From contig UCKU01000008.1 of the NCBI GenBank assembly GCA_900473185.1, positions 62,001 to 126,000 of the forward strand: 64,000 nucleotides of DNA. The letters run 5' to 3'. The position numbers were made by a program, and so were the translations under genes. The DNA is from Hyphomicrobiales bacterium (lineage in GTDB: Bacteria > Pseudomonadota > Alphaproteobacteria > Rhizobiales > Rhizobiaceae). The notes beneath the pieces are model-generated. The model ran no database searches and had not been told where the DNA came from. It was given only the letters and a program-made list of their open reading frames with translations. This document shows, in pieces, positions 61,708 through 64,000 of this stretch; position 1 is the stretch's first letter; every line of letters begins with the position of its first letter.

Positions 61708-62220
61708 TTACTGCTTCTTGCGGAAAGAATCGAGCGAAACGACGGAGCCCGGTTTCTTTTCCTCGCCTTCTGCGGCAGGCTTTGCAGCAGCGTCCTCCGC
61801 CTTGACGGCGTCAACGGGATAGGCGGTGATCTCAGCCGCCGGCAGTTCCTCGCCGTCACTCAGCGGCACGTCGAACTCCAGCTCGAAATTGACCGAGGGG
61901 TCGTAGAAGCCTCTGATGGCGTTGAAGGGGATGACGAGCTTTTCCGGCACGTCTGAGAAGGACAGGCCGATCTCGAAATGGGATTCGGTGATCTTCAGTT
62001 CCCAGAACTGGTGCTGGATGACGATGGTCATCTGCTCGGGATATTTGGATTTCAGGTGCTGCGAGATGCGCACGCCGGGAGCGCCCGTGAGAAATGTGAT
62101 GAAGAAGTGATGGTCGCCGGGCAGACGGCCCGTCGTTGCGACTTCGGTCAAGACCTTGCGGATGACACCGCGCAACGCGTCCTGTGCCAGAATGTCGTAG
62201 CGGATATGATCCTGCCCCAT
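61708..62220 (-). CDS. sspB: ClpXP adaptor SspB (alpha type)
   Basis: SspB binds ssrA-tagged proteins and delivers them to the ClpXP protease. The 170-residue product has the beta-sandwich substrate-binding domain (IRYDILAQDALRGVIRKVLT, HHFFITFLTGAPGVRISQHL, QHQFWELKITESHFEIGLSF, KLVIPFNAIRGFYDPSVNFE), a long acidic linker and a C-terminal peptide VVSLDSFRKKQ that probably docks on ClpX. The alpha type is divergent from E. coli SspB. It lies immediately downstream of the tmRNA gene on the same strand. Confidence 0.92.
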   Translation of the reverse strand: MGQDHIRYDILAQDALRGVIRKVLTEVATTGRLPGDHHFFITFLTGAPGVRISQHLKSKYPEQMTIVIQHQFWELKITESHFEIGLSFSDVPEKLVIPFNAIRGFYDPSVNFELEFDVPLSDGEELPAAEITAYPVDAVKAEDAAAKPAAEGEEKKPGSVVSLDSFRKKQ

Positions 62221-62357
62221 GCTTTTCCTGTCTTTCGTCGGTTTGGAAGTCTTTTCACGAACTTATATGGCACGTCCGGGCGCTTTGGGAAAGGCGCAAG
62301 CCGATTCATGCGTTCATCAAGCATACATGATTTCATCGAAAAAGGGGAGAAGGTGAA

Positions 62358-62697
62358 GGCTTCTGTTGCCAGGTGCCTTCGGACCCCGCCTTACGGGGCT
62401 AACCGTAAGGACTTAGAGCGGAATTCCCGCACCGCCGTTAGGCAGCGAGAGCGTATTCCTTAGCGTTGTTGTCGTTTGCAACTACACTTGTGACCCGATA
62501 ACGGCGGTATCATGCCGAGCGAAAAGTCGATCTTTACACCCTTGTCGATCCTATTTCGCCCCCATCAAAAGCAGGCCCTTCTCCAAAAGGAGAGCCGCCT
62601 GCTTTTGGTGGAGGCGCCGGGTACCGCCCCCGGGTCCAATAGGTTTATTCCACCGCCCGTTTATCGCCATAGCCGGCCCGAAAGCCAGCATGGGTGA
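62358..62697 (-). ncRNA. ssrA: Transfer-messenger RNA, circularly permuted two-piece form
   Basis: Rescues stalled ribosomes and appends a degradation tag. Minus-strand evidence: tag frame complement(62438-62479) encodes ANDNNAKEYALAA then TAA. The 5' acceptor half GGGGGCG (complement of 62557-62563), followed by AAATAGGATCGACAAGGG, pairs with the 3' half CGCCTCC before a CCA at 62606-62608. A T-arm CCGGG/CCCGG with seven-base loop is complement(62617-62633). The acceptor piece therefore precedes the coding piece, separated by a 42-base linker hairpin (62564-62605), as in alphaproteobacterial two-piece tmRNA. An H-type pseudoknot can be drawn at 62385-62415. Outer ends are approximate. Confidence 0.93.
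62564..62605 (-). other. tmRNA intervening segment (processed linker)
   Basis: Between the acceptor-piece CCA and the coding-piece 5' GGGGGCG lies a 42-base segment able to fold as a hairpin: AAAAGCAGGC pairs with GGCCTGCTTTT across GGAGAG/CTCTCC-like inner pairs. In two-piece tmRNAs this linker is removed from the precursor. Removal here is inferred from family knowledge. Confidence 0.75.
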
Positions 62698-62842
62698 TAT
62701 AGTGTTTTTGTGATCGCAAGGGAAGGGGATACGTCATAAAAGCGTCGTGCTCTCCAGGGATTTTGCTTGGATAATCAGCAGGGCGCATTGGTTTGCGGCC
62801 GCTTTGCCCTTAAATTAGGTGCAAAAGGAATCGGTGGCGACC

Positions 62843-63637
62843 ATGAAGCAATATCTCGACCTCTTGAGCCATGTGATGGAAAAAGGCACCGACCGGGGCG
62901 ACCGCACCGGCACCGGCACGCGTTCGGTCTTCGGCTATCAGATGCGCTTCGATCTCGATGCCGGCTTTCCGGTGCTGACGACGAAGAAGCTGCATCTGCG
63001 CTCGATCATCTATGAGCTGCTGTGGTTCCTCAAGGGCGAGACCAATATCCGCTACCTGCATGAAAACGGCGTCAGCATCTGGGACGAATGGGCCGACGAG
63101 AACGGCGATCTCGGCCCGGTCTATGGCGCGCAGTGGCGCTCCTGGCCGGCACCCGATGGCGGGCATATCGACCAGATCGACAATCTCGTAAAAGGCCTCG
63201 TCAAGAACCCGAATTCGCGCCGGCACATCGTTTCGGCCTGGAACCCGGCGGAAGTGGACGAGATGGCATTGCCGCCCTGCCACTGCCTTTTTCAGTTCTA
63301 TGTGGCTGACGGCAGGCTTTCCTGCCAGCTCTACCAGCGCTCGGCCGACATCTTCCTCGGCGTTCCCTTCAACATCGCTTCCTATGCGTTGCTGACGATG
63401 ATGGTGGCGCAGGTGACCGGGCTGAAATATGGCGAGTTCGTCCATACGCTCGGTGATACCCATCTCTACCACAACCATTTCGACCAGGCGAAGCTGCAGC
63501 TGGCACGCCAGCCGAAACCGCTGCCGCGTATGCTGATCAAGCGCGATGTGAAGGATATCTTCGGCTTCGTCTACGAGGATTTCGAACTCGTCGGCTACGA
63601 CGCCGATGCCAATATCAAGGCGCCGATTGCCGTCTGA
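62843..63637 (+). CDS. thyA: Thymidylate synthase
   Basis: Converts dUMP to dTMP using 5,10-methylenetetrahydrofolate. The 264-residue product has exactly the length of E. coli ThyA, with the nucleophile Cys146 in [49 protein letters not shown] and [20 protein letters not shown] are other conserved blocks. The ATG at 62843 gives [11 protein letters not shown]; the frame to 62819 is unlikely. folA follows after a repeat-filled gap. Confidence 0.97.
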   Translation: MKQYLDLLSHVMEKGTDRGDRTGTGTRSVFGYQMRFDLDAGFPVLTTKKLHLRSIIYELLWFLKGETNIRYLHENGVSIWDEWADENGDLGPVYGAQWRSWPAPDGGHIDQIDNLVKGLVKNPNSRRHIVSAWNPAEVDEMALPPCHCLFQFYVADGRLSCQLYQRSADIFLGVPFNIASYALLTMMVAQVTGLKYGEFVHTLGDTHLYHNHFDQAKLQLARQPKPLPRMLIKRDVKDIFGFVYEDFELVGYDADANIKAPIAV

Positions 63638-63733
63638 AGCGTGTCGCGATCTTTCAGATCGCTTGCCACGCTTTAAGCTTTTGTTTCGCGTGTCGTTATC
63701 GCAAAACCGCTGCACATTTTTGCGCGACATGCT
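63638..63733. repeat. Rhizobial intergenic mosaic/palindromic repeat (copy 2)
   Basis: Two palindromes occupy almost the whole thyA-folA gap. The first is AGCGTG ... CACGCT (63638-63672) enclosing GCGATC/GATCGC. The second runs from GCGTGTCG (63688) to CGACATGC (about 63732) and contains the core CGCAAAACCGCTGCACATTT plus TTGC, which matches the core at 21526-21549 with three substitutions. The structure resembles the RIME-type elements of rhizobia. The folA ribosome site GGGAAGG begins right after it. Confidence 0.72.
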
Positions 63734-63750
63734 CCAAGCCGGGAAGGCCG

Positions 63751-64000
63751 ATGTCCGATATCCGCAAGACCATTTTCGTTGCCGTTGCGCGCAACGGCAT
63801 CATCGGCCGCGACGGCGACATGCCCTGGCGGCTTTCGACCGACCTCAAGCGCTTCAAGGCGATGACAACAGGCAAGCCCGTCGTCGTCGGCCGCAAGACC
63901 TTCGAGAGCTTCGGCGGCAAGCCGCTGCCGGGGCGCCAGCACGTGGTGATCTCGCGCGGTGCCGCTATCGATCTTCCCGACGTGCATATGGCCCGCTCGC
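63751..64000 (+). CDS. folA: Dihydrofolate reductase (N-terminal part, runs off the window)
   Basis: Reduces dihydrofolate to tetrahydrofolate with NADPH. The 83 codons present read MSDIRKTIFVAVARNGIIGR, then DGDMPWRLSTDLKRFKAMTT and KPVVVGRKTFESFGGKPLPG, all standard DHFR motifs (NGIIG, DMPWRL, VVVGRKTFES). The active-site Asp of the MPWRL helix region lies within STDLKRF. The ATG at 63751 follows GGGAAGG. Pairing with thyA makes the thymidylate cycle. The C-terminal half is outside the window. Confidence 0.95.
   Translation, partial: MSDIRKTIFVAVARNGIIGRDGDMPWRLSTDLKRFKAMTTGKPVVVGRKTFESFGGKPLPGRQHVVISRGAAIDLPDVHMARS

Noticed and set aside
62148..62697. Short reading frames across 62148-62697
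   Set aside because: This stretch is the tmRNA gene; paired helices, CCA and the tag frame explain it better than any protein.
62700..62725. Possible ssrA promoter (CTTGCG and CTATAT on the minus strand)
   Set aside because: The hexamers are only about 12 bases apart, too close for a standard sigma-70 promoter.
16506..63637. Search for tRNA, rRNA, CRISPR arrays, transposases and phage integrases
   Set aside because: None was recognised by eye; no regularly spaced repeats, no DDE or tyrosine-recombinase motifs in the protein-coding frames, and no cloverleaf apart from the tmRNA acceptor.

Overview
The window looks like a chromosomal segment of a Rhizobiaceae alphaproteobacterium, most likely Rhizobium. 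The evidence is GC-rich coding DNA, the rhizobial order murC-murB ... ddlB-ftsQ-ftsA-ftsZ-lpxC-bamD-recN-ligA, an FtsZ with a long linker, a circularly permuted alphaproteobacterial tmRNA gene encoding the tag ANDNNAKEYALAA, SspB of the alpha type, and intergenic palindromic repeats of the kind scattered through Rhizobium genomes. Species assignment is inference. No rRNA, tRNA, CRISPR array, prophage or insertion sequence was seen.

Layout. (1) 1-16.5 kb is the tail of the division and cell-wall cluster: murC (3' end), murB, ddlB, ftsQ, ftsA, ftsZ, lpxC, bamD, recN and ligA. An SDR epimerase, an MFS transporter and aquaporin Z lie between murB and ddlB. Intrinsic terminators follow aqpZ, ftsZ, lpxC and ligA. 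(2) 16.5-32.9 kb holds housekeeping and accessory genes: two GNAT acetyltransferases, a DnaQ-like exonuclease, CreA, an MCP/CheW pair, an SCO copper chaperone, PrmA, a 57-residue conserved-looking orphan, aminopeptidase P, AzlC/AzlD, DUF2164, nicotinamidase, an EF-hand protein, UvrD/PcrA helicase, a small membrane protein and a YoaK-type membrane protein. (3) 32.2-38.1 kb is a minus-strand run of seven genes: isochorismatase-like hydrolase, XapX, YtcJ-like amidohydrolase, DoxX, alpha/beta hydrolase, exported two-domain VOC protein and YoaK. It resembles an uncharacterised catabolic or detoxification locus. (4) 38.4-45.8 kb has a VOC protein, an AraC regulator, an RND efflux adaptor-permease pair and an isolated flagellin gene.

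(5) 45.8-55.8 kb is dense in regulator/enzyme pairs: FMN reductase/HxlR, DUF2000/AraC, WYL regulator/VOC, NmrA-like/LysR and LysR/aldo-keto reductase, plus an OmpA-like lipoprotein and an AbrB-type membrane protein. Three of the divergent intergenic regions carry good inverted repeats. (6) 55.9-64 kb has a D-lactate-dehydrogenase-type FAD enzyme, a very large AsmA-family protein, then on the minus strand ssrA (tmRNA), sspB, DUF4169 and an RHH protein, and on the plus strand thyA and the 5' part of folA.

Functional threads. Peptidoglycan precursor synthesis, divisome assembly, lipid A synthesis and outer-membrane assembly are encoded together in the first 12 kb. The ssrA/sspB pair places the RNA that adds a degradation tag beside the adaptor expected to deliver tagged proteins to ClpXP. 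thyA and folA form the thymidylate/folate cycle. The most distinctive features are the permuted two-piece tmRNA gene adjacent to sspB, the seven-gene hydrolase/XapX locus, the inverted-repeat operators in regulator divergons, and two related rhizobial palindromic repeats placed immediately upstream of ribosome binding sites.
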